From: Spirochaetota bacterium
GTDB taxonomy: Bacteria > Spirochaetota > Spirochaetia > Treponematales > UBA12059
Assembly: GCA_018262985.1 (NCBI GenBank)
Contig: JADFDI010000001.1
Span: 451,027 to 515,026 of the forward strand
Direction: 5' to 3'
DNA length: 64,000 nucleotides
The notes under the pieces were generated by a model. It saw only the letters and a program-made list of their open reading frames with translations. It made no database searches and was not told the DNA's origin. The position numbers and the translations under genes were made by a program. Position 1 is the first letter of the stretch. Every line of letters starts with the position of its first letter. Shown here piece after piece: positions 52,658 through 59,772 of the stretch.

Positions 52658-53014
52658 CGTCAACGGCGCGGAGCGTCCTCCACAGGAGATCGACGAACCG
52701 ACGGTTCGTCGCCGTCAACGGCGCGCAGCGTCCTCCACAACAGATCGACGAACCGACGGTTCGTCGCCGTCAATGGCGCGGAGCGTCCTCCACAGGAGAT
52801 CGACGAACCATCGGTTCGTCGCCGTCAACGGCGCGCAGCGTCCTCCACAGAAGATCGACGAACCATCGGTTCGTCGCCGTCAACGGCGCGGCGCGTCCTC
52901 CACGGAGGATCGACGAACCATCGGTTCGTCGCCGTCAACGGCGCGCAGCGTCCTCCACAACAGATCGACGAACCAACGGTTCGTCGCCGTCAACGGCGCG
53001 CAGCGCCGTTGACG
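52658..53014. repeat. Tandem array of 55-bp palindromic units (6 full copies and a partial)
   Basis: Copies start at 52658, 52713, 52768, 52823, 52878 and 52933; a seventh, broken copy starts at 52988. Each unit has a variable-free frame CGTCAACGGCGCG...GCGTCCTCCAC and a 21-base palindrome CGACGAACC-nnn-GGTTCGTCG. Centres differ (GAC, ATC, AAC). Odd copies carry GCGGAG or GCGGCG and a small CTCC/GGAG hairpin; even copies carry GCGCAG and mostly CAACAG. The array ends with a perfect 12-bp hairpin (52988-52999 with 53003-53014), one base before the next gene's stop codon. The 55-base period is not a multiple of three. Confidence 0.95.
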
Positions 53015-53015
53015 C

Positions 53016-53825
53016 CTAGTCCGCGGCGACGCCCGGGTCCGCGCGGAGCAGGGCGGCCAGCAGGGGTCGCGCGCCGCCCGCGTACCGCTCCGCCGCCGCT
53101 TCCGCTTCGGCCGCCTTCGCGAAAGCCTCCTCGGCGATCACCCGCACTTCGAACAGGTCCTCGAGGTCGTCGCGCCAGCGGATGATCCGCGCGGCGTAGT
53201 CGAGCGTGCTCCGGGGCGTGCCGCCCTTGCCGACGCGGGTCAGGCCCGCGTTGTAGATGGCCAGCGCCGCCACCTCGTTCTTCCCCTGGTCGAGGCTGAA
53301 GTCCAGGTGCGCCACGCCGAGCCGGATATTGGTGGGGATGTCGTAGAAATCGGCGATCGCGAGCTTCGGGAAGCTCTTCGAATTGAGCTGGAAGAGGCCC
53401 CGATCCACCGAGTCCGCGTTGCGGTTCAAGGCCCGCGGGTTGAAGCGGCTCTCCTCCCAGGCCACGGCGAACGCCAGCGCCGGCGGCACGTCCCGCTTCG
53501 CCGCCTCCTCCAGGATCAGGCTGGCGATCTGCGGCGACCCGGTCAGTTCGGCGAAGAAGCCGATCACGATCGGCCGGGTGGCCTCGTCCGCGTGGAAGGC
53601 GGCGATGCGGTCTCCCGTTTCGCGCTTGCCGAGCTTCTCGGCCATGCCGCGAGCGGGCAGGCCGGCATAGCGCTCGTAGATGGCCGGCAACCAGGGCTCG
53701 GCTTCCTCGGTCGCGCCGGAATTCCCGCGGTACGCGAAGATCAGCGCTATCAGCATCGCCGCCGCCGCGATGGGCGCGATCGGCGCGGGGTGGTGCAGCT
53801 TGGGCGGCTTGTTGTCCGTGGGCAT
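53016..53825 (-). CDS. Membrane-anchored lytic transglycosylase (SLT domain)
   Basis: The enzyme cleaves peptidoglycan glycan strands in the periplasm. The 269-residue product has an N-terminal anchor (IAPIAAAAMLIALIFAY, residues 15-32) and an SLT/lysozyme-like domain: FAVAWEESRFNPRALNRN near 118 with the catalytic Glu, DRGLFQLNSKSFPKL near 140, IRLGVAHLDFSL near 165 and ALAIYNAGLTRVGKGG near 186. An Ala/Glu-rich helical tail follows. Its promoter lies upstream at 53907-53934. The stop codon touches the 55-bp repeat array. Confidence 0.9.
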   Translation of the reverse strand: MPTDNKPPKLHHPAPIAPIAAAAMLIALIFAYRGNSGATEEAEPWLPAIYERYAGLPARGMAEKLGKRETGDRIAAFHADEATRPIVIGFFAELTGSPQIASLILEEAAKRDVPPALAFAVAWEESRFNPRALNRNADSVDRGLFQLNSKSFPKLAIADFYDIPTNIRLGVAHLDFSLDQGKNEVAALAIYNAGLTRVGKGGTPRSTLDYAARIIRWRDDLEDLFEVRVIAEEAFAKAAEAEAAAERYAGGARPLLAALLRADPGVAAD

Positions 53826-53906
53826 GCGGTGGGTACTCCTGATGAGGGGGCTTGATCGGATCGCGGCGCGCCGCGGAAGTCTTTAAATTACGAAAACGCT
53901 ATCGCA

Positions 53907-53934
53907 ATTTTATCCATTCCGTCCATATGGTCAA
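53907..53934 (-). promoter_or_regulatory. Promoter of the lytic transglycosylase gene
   Basis: Minus strand: TTGACC (53929-53934), 16 bases, TAAAAT (53907-53912), in the only AT-rich stretch of the gap. Confidence 0.7.
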
Positions 53935-54241
53935 GCCCCCCGCGCCGCGGTCCCGCAATCGCCCGGGAAGGGCGCCCCTCCGGGAAAGCGGCGTGAAGCA
54001 GACCCGATGCGGTGAGCCGAGCCGCGAAGCGCCTGACGCTGCGGGCTGTCTCTCGCCCGGGAAGGGCGCCCCTCCGATAAATCGGCGTGATGGCGCTCAC
54101 CCGGCGCAGCGCCTCGAGGAACCAGGCGGGGCGGCGGGTGACGCGCGACAACGCGGCCCCGAACACAAGCGAGGGGTTGTGTTGTCGCGCGTCAGGACCC
54201 GCCCTGATAGGTTTTGATGACGCCCTCCGCCGCGCCTGGGC
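53935..54241. repeat. Repeat-rich gap with duplicated motif and long hairpin
   Basis: TCGCCCGGGAAGGGCGCCCC TCCG occurs at 53959 and again at 54053, each followed by a degenerate ATAAA/GAAA and CGGCGTGA. A hairpin with perfect 14-bp arms TGACGCGCGACAAC (54139-54152) and GTTGTCGCGCGTCA (54181-54194) follows; outer GGCGGG/CCCGCC extends it with a bulge. The gap lies between divergent genes, so this is not a terminator for either. Confidence 0.65.
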
Positions 54242-54247
54242 TATACT
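54242..54247 (+). promoter_or_regulatory. -10 box TATACT of the HD-domain gene
   Basis: TATACT 27 bases before the ATG, with GGGGAGG between, same layout as other genes here. No clear -35 at normal spacing. Confidence 0.5.
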
Positions 54248-54274
54248 CCCTCGATTTCCCTGGGGAGGTACGTC

Positions 54275-54847
54275 ATGAAGGAACGTGATCGGGACGCCGC
54301 CATCGCCCTGTGGCGCGAGCACAACGACGACGAATCGCTCTTCCGCCACGCCCTTTCGGTGGAGGCCTGCATGCGGCACATCGCCCGGAAGGCCGGCGAG
54401 GACGAGGATTTCTGGGGCTGCGTCGGCCTGCTGCACGACGTCGACTACGGGCGCCATCCGGAGGAGCACCTCAAGGTGGCTCCCGGTCTGCTGGAGGCCG
54501 CCGGCTACGGTCCGGACTTCGTGCGCGCGGTCCTGGCGCACGGCTGGGGGCTATGCGCGGACGTGGAACCGGTGGCCTACATGGAAAAGGTCCTCTACGC
54601 GGTGGACGAGCTCACGGGCTTCGTGGCCGCCTGCTGCTACGTCCGGCCCTCGCGCAGCGTGCTCGACCTCGAGGTGTCCTCGGTGAAGAAGAAGTGGAAG
54701 ACGGCCGCCTTCGCCGCGGGCGTCAACCGCGAGGTGGTCGCGAAGGGCGCCGCGCTGCTCGGCATGGAGCTCGACGCGCTCGTCGCCGAGGTCATCGCGG
54801 CGCTGAGGCCGGTCGCCGCGGAAACGGGTCTCAAGGGAACCTTGTAG
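54275..54847 (+). CDS. HD-domain protein (predicted metal-dependent phosphohydrolase)
   Basis: The 190-residue product has the HD ligands: His in FRHALSVEACMRHIA near 25, the HD pair in GLLHDVDYGRHPEEH near 54, and Asp in YAVDELTGFVAACCYVRP near 108. It belongs to the group often called hydrolase or HDIG-type proteins; the substrate (a nucleotide or phospho-compound) is unknown. The end overlaps the diguanylate cyclase gene by 17 bases on the opposite strand. A strong GGGGAGG site precedes the ATG. Confidence 0.87.
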   Translation: MKERDRDAAIALWREHNDDESLFRHALSVEACMRHIARKAGEDEDFWGCVGLLHDVDYGRHPEEHLKVAPGLLEAAGYGPDFVRAVLAHGWGLCADVEPVAYMEKVLYAVDELTGFVAACCYVRPSRSVLDLEVSSVKKKWKTAAFAAGVNREVVAKGAALLGMELDALVAEVIAALRPVAAETGLKGTL

Positions 54848-56267
54848 TCCGCCGCTTCCGGGTTTCCGAGGTGGACACCACCCGGTTCCGACCCGATTCC
54901 TTGGCCCGGTAGAGCGCCTCGTCCGCTTCCCGGAGGAAGCGCGCCAGTTCGGCCTCCGGAGCCGAGCGGTCGACGGGACCGGAATAGGCGCCGACGCTGA
55001 CGGTGAAGCGCAAATCCGGTCTGCCCGGGAACTCGCAGAGCTCCGAGGCCTTCCGGATGCGCTCGGCGGCCTCCGCGGCGGCCTTTGCCGAGGCCGCCGG
55101 CATCAACGCGACCAGCTCCTCGCCGCCGTAACGCGCCACGAGGTCGCCTTCGCGCAACGAGCTCCTGCAAATGGCGCCGAGCGCGGTCAGCACGGTATCG
55201 CCCGCGGCGTGCCCGAAGCTGTCGTTGACCTGCTTGAAGCGGTCGATGTCGATCATGAGGAGGGAAGCGCCGCGGGAGCAGCGTTCGTCGGCCATGATCG
55301 CCTTGCCGCGCTCCTCGAAGCGGCGTCGCGTGCCGAGCCCGGTCAGCCAGTCCGTCATGGCTTCGCGCTCGGTGGCGCCGAAGCGGAGCGCGTTCGCCAA
55401 GGCCACCGCGGCGGTCTCGCCGAAGCTCATGGCCCGCCTGAGCGAGGCGCCGTCGAAGGCTCCTTCGTCGAGCGAGAGGAATTCCAGCGCGCCCACCACC
55501 TTGTCCCTCAGGATGAGCGGCACGCAGAGCCTCGAGCGGGCGGGAAAGCGGCAGGCCGCCTCGCCGCCGCGCACGATGAGGCTCCGGCGGGTCCTGATGG
55601 CTTCGAGCGTGGTCTCGTGGGGCGCCTCGGAGCAGCGCTCGTCGATGCCGAGGGATCCGACGCAGGCGGGTTCGGCGCCTTCGTTGGACCAGGCCAGGGC
55701 CGCGTCGAAGCGGATGATGGACCGGGCCTGGGCGAGCACGCGGTCCGCGGCTTCCACGGTGTCGAGGGCGCTCGAGGCCACGGCGCTCGCGGACCTGAGC
55801 AGCTCGGCCTCCATGAGGCGCCCTTCCGCTTCGATCCGGCGCGCCTTCTCGATCTCGAGGGCATCGGCCAGCTCGGTGATGTCGTCGTCCACGCCCACGG
55901 TCAGGGTCGGCACGCCGCGCCCGTCACGCTCGAGCACGAGTGTGCGGTGGCGGATGCGGTGCCATTCGCCCTTCGAGTCCGATATGCGGTACTCGCCGTT
56001 CCAGGCGTCGGCCTCGCCGCGGTAGACGCGCTCCCACGAGCCGAGCACCCGGTCGCGGTCGTCCGGGTGGAGGATGCGGCGCCAGAGGTCGTTGCGGAGC
56101 TCGTCGGCGCCGTAGCCGAGGTCGGTCCACAGGGTGTTCGGCAGGCTGGCCCCGCTCGCGTAGTCCTTGAGGAAGACGCCGAGCCCGCGGAGGATGGCGG
56201 GCAACTTGCCCGTCGAGATGAGACGGTTGACCAGCGTTTCCTCGTCCCTGTCGCCGCGTTTCGGCAT
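54831..56267 (-). CDS. Diguanylate cyclase with PAS and GAF sensor domains
   Basis: It makes cyclic di-GMP from two GTP. The 478-residue soluble product has a PAS/PAC region (NTLWTDLGYGADELRNDLW near 44, GEYRISDSKGEWHRIRH near 90), a GAF domain (residues about 165-300, SRLCVPLILRDKVVGALEFL) and a GGDEF domain (MTDWLTGLGTRRRFEERG near 310, LLMIDIDRFKQVNDSFGHAA near 341, RYGGEELVALMP near 380). An RxxD product-inhibition site (REGD) sits five residues before GGEEL. No membrane segment or EAL domain. Convergent overlap with the HD gene. Confidence 0.93.
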   Translation of the reverse strand: MPKRGDRDEETLVNRLISTGKLPAILRGLGVFLKDYASGASLPNTLWTDLGYGADELRNDLWRRILHPDDRDRVLGSWERVYRGEADAWNGEYRISDSKGEWHRIRHRTLVLERDGRGVPTLTVGVDDDITELADALEIEKARRIEAEGRLMEAELLRSASAVASSALDTVEAADRVLAQARSIIRFDAALAWSNEGAEPACVGSLGIDERCSEAPHETTLEAIRTRRSLIVRGGEAACRFPARSRLCVPLILRDKVVGALEFLSLDEGAFDGASLRRAMSFGETAAVALANALRFGATEREAMTDWLTGLGTRRRFEERGKAIMADERCSRGASLLMIDIDRFKQVNDSFGHAAGDTVLTALGAICRSSLREGDLVARYGGEELVALMPAASAKAAAEAAERIRKASELCEFPGRPDLRFTVSVGAYSGPVDRSAPEAELARFLREADEALYRAKESGRNRVVSTSETRKRRTTRFP

Positions 56268-56410
56268 CGAGGCCCCTCGTGCGGGATGCCCGCTTCAGGA
56301 GCGGCGCGCCCGGTTCGAGCATAATGGAGGTAACGCCCCGTGGTCAAAGGCGGGAGCCGTGAACGCGGGGAGGCCGCGGCCGGCCGTTGACCCCGACGCC
56401 GTCGGACGGG

Positions 56411-56416
56411 CATAAT
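56411..56416 (+). promoter_or_regulatory. -10-like box CATAAT before ffh
   Basis: GGCATAATCGG, about 55 bases before the ffh start, is the only AT word in the gap from 56350. Weak evidence. Confidence 0.35.
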
Positions 56417-56469
56417 CGGCGCATCCACGCGCCGCTTCCGGAGCGCGTCATCCCAGGCGGAAACACGGC

Positions 56470-57816
56470 ATGCTCGAGAACCTCAGCCGGGCCTTCGGCG
56501 ATATCGTACGCACCGTTTCAGGCAAGGCCTCCATCACCGAGAAGAACATCGAGGAGGCGGTCGAGGCCATCAAGCTCGCCCTGCTCGAGGCCGACGTCAA
56601 CCTGCGCGTCGTCCGGCGCTTCGTCAACGCCACCATCGAGGAGGCGAAGGGCGAGAAGGTCCTCCGCGCGGTCCAGCCGGGACAGCAGTTCGTCAAGATC
56701 GTCCACGACCGCCTCGTGGCCTTGCTCGGCGAGGGCGAGTCGGAGCTCCGGCTGAAGGGCCCGGACGTGGCGTCGGTCATCCTGCTCGTCGGCCTCCAGG
56801 GCTCGGGCAAGACCACGACGGCGGCCAAGCTCGCGCACCTGCTCAAAGGGAAGGGACGCCGCGTCCTCCTCGCCGCCTGCGACCTCGTGAGGCCGGCGGC
56901 CGTCGACCAGCTCGTCGTCATGGGCGGCAAGGCCGGCGTCCCCGTGCACGCCGTGCCCGGCGCCTCGGATCCGGTCGCGGTGGCGAAGTCGGCGCTCGCC
57001 CGCGCGAAGAAGGAACAGCACGACGTCCTCATAGTCGACACCGCGGGCCGCCTCCAGGTCGACGAGGCCCTCATGGCCGAGCTCGTCCGGGTGCGCGACG
57101 CCGTTTCCCCCGTCGAGACCCTGCTCGTCGCGGACGCCATGACCGGCCAGGCCGCGGTCGACATCGCCAAGGCCTTCGACGAACGCGTGGACCTCTCGGG
57201 CGTGGTGCTGACCAAGTTCGACTCCGACGCCCGGGGCGGCGCCGCCCTTTCGCTCAAGAGCGTGGTCGGCAAGCCCATCAAGTTCGCCGGCGTCTCCGAG
57301 AAGCTGGACGGCCTCGAGCCCTTCCGCCCGGAGCGCGTCGCCTCGCGCATCCTCGGCATGGGCGACGTGGTGAGCCTCGTCGAGAAAGCCCGGGAGACCG
57401 TCACCGAGGAGGAGGCCCGCGAGCTCGAGCGCAAGGTCATGGACGGCAACATGACGCTCGAGGACTGGCTGGCGCAGATCCGCCGGGCCCGCAAGATGGG
57501 GCCGCTCAAGGGCCTCGTCGACATGCTGCCCGGCATGGCCGGCCAGGTCGACGAGGACGCCATCGACGAGGGCGCGGTCGTCCGGGAGGAGGCCATCATC
57601 CTCTCGATGACGCTCAAGGAGAGGCGGAACCACCTGATAATCGGCCCCTCGCGCAGGGCGCGCATCGCGCGCGGCTCGGGCACCTCCGTGGGCGAGGTGG
57701 GGCGCCTCATCAAGAAGTTCGAGAAGACGCGCCTCATGATGAAGCAGATGGCGAAGGGCAAGGGGCGCTACGCGCAGGCGGCCGCCCGGATGATGGGCGG
57801 CCCCGGGCGTCCCTGA
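56470..57816 (+). CDS. ffh: Signal recognition particle protein Ffh
   Basis: Ffh binds 4.5S RNA and signal sequences and delivers ribosomes to FtsY at the membrane, using GTP. The 448-residue product is full length: N domain (LENLSRAFGDIVRTVSGK), G1 GLQGSGKTTTAAKLA near 105, DTAGRLQVDEAL near 188, TKFDSDARGGAALS near 245, and the Met-rich M domain (MGPLKGLVDMLPGMAG near 343, RLMMKQMAKGKGRY near 425). The rpmB gene follows after a separate promoter. Confidence 0.98.
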   Translation: MLENLSRAFGDIVRTVSGKASITEKNIEEAVEAIKLALLEADVNLRVVRRFVNATIEEAKGEKVLRAVQPGQQFVKIVHDRLVALLGEGESELRLKGPDVASVILLVGLQGSGKTTTAAKLAHLLKGKGRRVLLAACDLVRPAAVDQLVVMGGKAGVPVHAVPGASDPVAVAKSALARAKKEQHDVLIVDTAGRLQVDEALMAELVRVRDAVSPVETLLVADAMTGQAAVDIAKAFDERVDLSGVVLTKFDSDARGGAALSLKSVVGKPIKFAGVSEKLDGLEPFRPERVASRILGMGDVVSLVEKARETVTEEEARELERKVMDGNMTLEDWLAQIRRARKMGPLKGLVDMLPGMAGQVDEDAIDEGAVVREEAIILSMTLKERRNHLIIGPSRRARIARGSGTSVGEVGRLIKKFEKTRLMMKQMAKGKGRYAQAAARMMGGPGRP

Positions 57817-57850
57817 ACCGCCGCTTCCGGCGCCCGGCCGGCCGGGGGCC

Positions 57851-57880
57851 TTTACACGATGCCGCGCGGCGCGCTATAGT
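57851..57880 (+). promoter_or_regulatory. rpmB promoter
   Basis: TTTACA (57851-57856), 18 bases, TATAGT (57875-57880), 43 bases before the rpmB start. Confidence 0.7.
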
Positions 57881-57923
57881 CGCGCGACCACCGGAATCCA
57901 CCACCGTTTACGGGAGTATCGAT

Positions 57924-58115
57924 ATGGCTCGCAAATGCGATCTCTGCGGCAAGGGCACCGCGTTCGGCAACAACGTTTCGCATGCCAAGAACCACACCCG
58001 CCGCAACTGGAAGCCGAACCTCATCGGCATGAAGACGATGATCGGCGGCACCGTCCTGACCGTCAAGCTCTGCGCCCGCTGCCTCAAGTCGGGCAAGCTG
58101 CCGAAGGTCCTCTAG
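57924..58115 (+). CDS. rpmB: 50S ribosomal protein L28
   Basis: The 63-residue product is a whole L28: MARKCDLCGKGTAFGNNVSH at the start, TRRNWKPNLIG in the middle and VKLCARCLKSGKL at the end. It keeps both cysteine pairs (CDLC, CARC), the zinc-binding form of L28. It has its own promoter and terminator and is not joined to rpmG here. Confidence 0.97.
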   Translation: MARKCDLCGKGTAFGNNVSHAKNHTRRNWKPNLIGMKTMIGGTVLTVKLCARCLKSGKLPKVL

Positions 58116-58168
58116 GCCTCGCGCGACGGCGGCCCGCGGGGCCCGCCGATCCCGCCTCTCCGAGCGGA

Positions 58169-58198
58169 GCCGCCCACGACGGGCGGCTTTCCGTTTTT
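58169..58198 (+). terminator. rpmB terminator
   Basis: GCCGCCC (58169-58175), loop ACGAC, GGGCGGC (58181-58187), then TTTCCGTTTTT. A good intrinsic terminator 53 bases after the rpmB stop. Confidence 0.85.
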
Positions 58199-58253
58199 CG
58201 CGGCGCGCCGCCCGGCCCGGGGGAAGGCTCCCCGGGCCCGCGGCCAAGCGGGT

Positions 58254-58282
58254 TTGACGGAGCGGACGCCTCGTGCTATACA
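58254..58282 (+). promoter_or_regulatory. Promoter of the CorC/HlyC-type gene
   Basis: TTGACG (58254-58259), exactly 17 bases, TATACA (58277-58282). The strongest sigma-70 match in the window. The expected transcript start is near 58289, about 114 bases before the GTG of the main gene. Confidence 0.75.
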
Positions 58283-58293
58283 CGATGGAACCT

Positions 58294-58413
58294 ATGAACC
58301 CGGATACCGACAGCTCAAACTCGAACGAACGCGACTCCGGCCCCGACGCCGGAGAGTACCCGAGTAGCGACCACCCTCCTTCGCGCCGAGCGGAGACCCG
58401 CCGTGGCGCTTGA
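58294..58413 (+). CDS. Small upstream ORF (39 residues) overlapping the CorC-type start
   Basis: An ATG at 58294 (and an in-frame ATG at 58285) opens a 39- to 42-codon frame, MNPDTDSSNSNERDSGPDAG and on, ending with TGA at 58411-58413, 11 bases inside the CorC-type gene in another frame. The peptide is very hydrophilic (Ser, Asp, Asn, Arg). It would be read almost leaderless from the strong promoter just upstream. It may be a coupling or leader peptide; I have no homologue for it. Confidence 0.4.
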   Translation: MNPDTDSSNSNERDSGPDAGEYPSSDHPPSRRAETRRGA

Positions 58414-59710
58414 AATCCTCGTCATACTCGCGCTCATCCTCGTCAACGGCTTCTTCTCCCTCTCGGAGATGGCCGTCGTCTCGTCGCGCAAGGCCCGGCT
58501 CAGGCAGCGGGCCGAGGAAGGCCACAAGGGCGCCCGCATGGCCCTCGAGACCGCCCAGAACCCCGGGCGTTTCCTCTCGACCATACAGATCGTCATCACC
58601 ATGGTCGGAGTCATGGCCGGCGCCTTCGGCGGCGCCACGGTGGCCGAGGAACTCCGCGACTCCTTCCTCGCCGCCGGCCTGCGCGCGGACTTCGCCGAGC
58701 CCCTGTCCATGGGCATCGTGGTGGTCGCCACCACCTTCCTCTCGGTCGTGTTCGGCGAGCTCGTGCCCAAGAACCTCGCCCTCGGCCGCCCCGAGCTCAT
58801 CGCCGGCTTCGTCGCCTGGCCCATGCGCGTTTTCTCCGTCCTCTTCGCCCCGGTGGTCAAGGTGCTCTCCGCGACGACCGACCTCGTCATGCTGCTGCTC
58901 CGCGCTCGGGGGGCCGAGGAGCCTCCCGTGACCGAGGAGGAGGTAAAGGTCCTGATCGCCCAGGGTACCGAGACCGGCATCTTCGACGCGCGGGAGAAGG
59001 AGATGTTCGAAGGCGTGCTCTACCTGGGCGACCGCCGCGTCACCACCTTCATGACTCCGCGCACGGACATCGCCTACCTGGAAAAGGGCGAGGGCGCGGA
59101 GGAGCTGGCCGCGGCCATCCTCGAGCACGCCCGCTACGCCAACCTGCCCCTCGTCGACGGCGACCTCGACCACGTGGTCGGCATGGTGTCGGTGAAGTCG
59201 GTGCTGGCGTCGATCGCGCGCGGCGAGTTCCGGGGCGTCGAACCCTTCGTCGAGACGCCGCTCTTCGTGCCGGAGACCCTCGGCGCGCTCGACCTGTTCT
59301 CCCGGCTCAAGGAGCACCGCTGCAAGAGCGCCGTCATCATCGACGAGTACGGCGGCGTGGCGGGCATGGTCACGTTCTCCGACCTGGCGGAGGCCATACT
59401 CGGGGAGGTCGCCGAGGCCGAGGTCCAGGACGAGCCCGACGTGGTCAAGCGCGATGACGGCAGCTACCTGGTGGACGGCGGCCTTTCCATCGACGACTTC
59501 GCGGAGTATTTCGGCTTCGAGGAGGACGAGTTCGGCGGCGACTACGAAACGGTCGCCGGCCTCGTGCTCGAGGGGCTCGGCTGCATTCCCAAGGTGGGCG
59601 ACCGCTTCGCCTGGAAGAGCGTCGGCATCGAGGTGATGGACATGGACGGCAATCGCGTCGACAAGGTGCTGGTCACGCCCGCGCCGGAGCCGGAAGGCGC
59701 CGCCCTCTAG
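58403..59710 (+). CDS. CNNM/CorC/HlyC-type membrane protein with CBS domains
   Basis: These proteins act in magnesium (or cobalt) transport or resistance. The 435-residue product has a DUF21/CNNM membrane domain (residues about 3-185: LEILVILALILVNGFFSLSE, IQIVITMVGVMAGAFGGA, FGELVPKNLALGRPE), two CBS domains (FMTPRTDIAYLEKGEG near 213, VIIDEYGGVAGMVTFSD near 310) and the C-terminal CorC_HlyC domain (YLVDGGLSIDDFAEYFGFEE, VAGLVLEGLGCIPKVGDRF). All parts are present. It starts with GTG at 58403; the small upstream frame overlaps it. It often gets the name hemolysin, which is not meaningful. Confidence 0.92.
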   Translation: MALEILVILALILVNGFFSLSEMAVVSSRKARLRQRAEEGHKGARMALETAQNPGRFLSTIQIVITMVGVMAGAFGGATVAEELRDSFLAAGLRADFAEPLSMGIVVVATTFLSVVFGELVPKNLALGRPELIAGFVAWPMRVFSVLFAPVVKVLSATTDLVMLLLRARGAEEPPVTEEEVKVLIAQGTETGIFDAREKEMFEGVLYLGDRRVTTFMTPRTDIAYLEKGEGAEELAAAILEHARYANLPLVDGDLDHVVGMVSVKSVLASIARGEFRGVEPFVETPLFVPETLGALDLFSRLKEHRCKSAVIIDEYGGVAGMVTFSDLAEAILGEVAEAEVQDEPDVVKRDDGSYLVDGGLSIDDFAEYFGFEEDEFGGDYETVAGLVLEGLGCIPKVGDRFAWKSVGIEVMDMDGNRVDKVLVTPAPEPEGAAL

Positions 59711-59772
59711 CCGCCGCCCGCCGTCCCCGGCCGCCCTCTAGCCGCCGCCCGCCGTCCCCGGCCGCCCTCTAG
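59699..59772. repeat. 31-bp tandem repeat with CTAG stop codons at the convergent junction
   Basis: GCCGCCCTCTAG occurs at 59699-59710, 59730-59741 and 59761-59772, separated by two identical 19-base pieces (CCGCCGCCCGCCGTCCCCG). The TAG of the first copy ends the CorC-type gene; the CTAG of the third copy, read from the other strand, ends the znuB-like gene. Confidence 0.9.

Noticed and set aside
52773-53012. 79-residue ORF across the repeat array
   Set aside because: The repeat period of 55 is not a multiple of three, so the frame changes meaning at each unit; there is no ribosome site.
52658-53014. CRISPR array
   Set aside because: The stretches between the palindromes are almost identical in every unit, there are no variable spacers, and no cas genes are near.
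52658-53014. Replication origin with DnaA boxes or iterons
   Set aside because: Only TCCACA of the DnaA box is matched, the array is GC-rich with no AT-rich unwinding stretch, and no dnaA, dnaN or rep gene is close.
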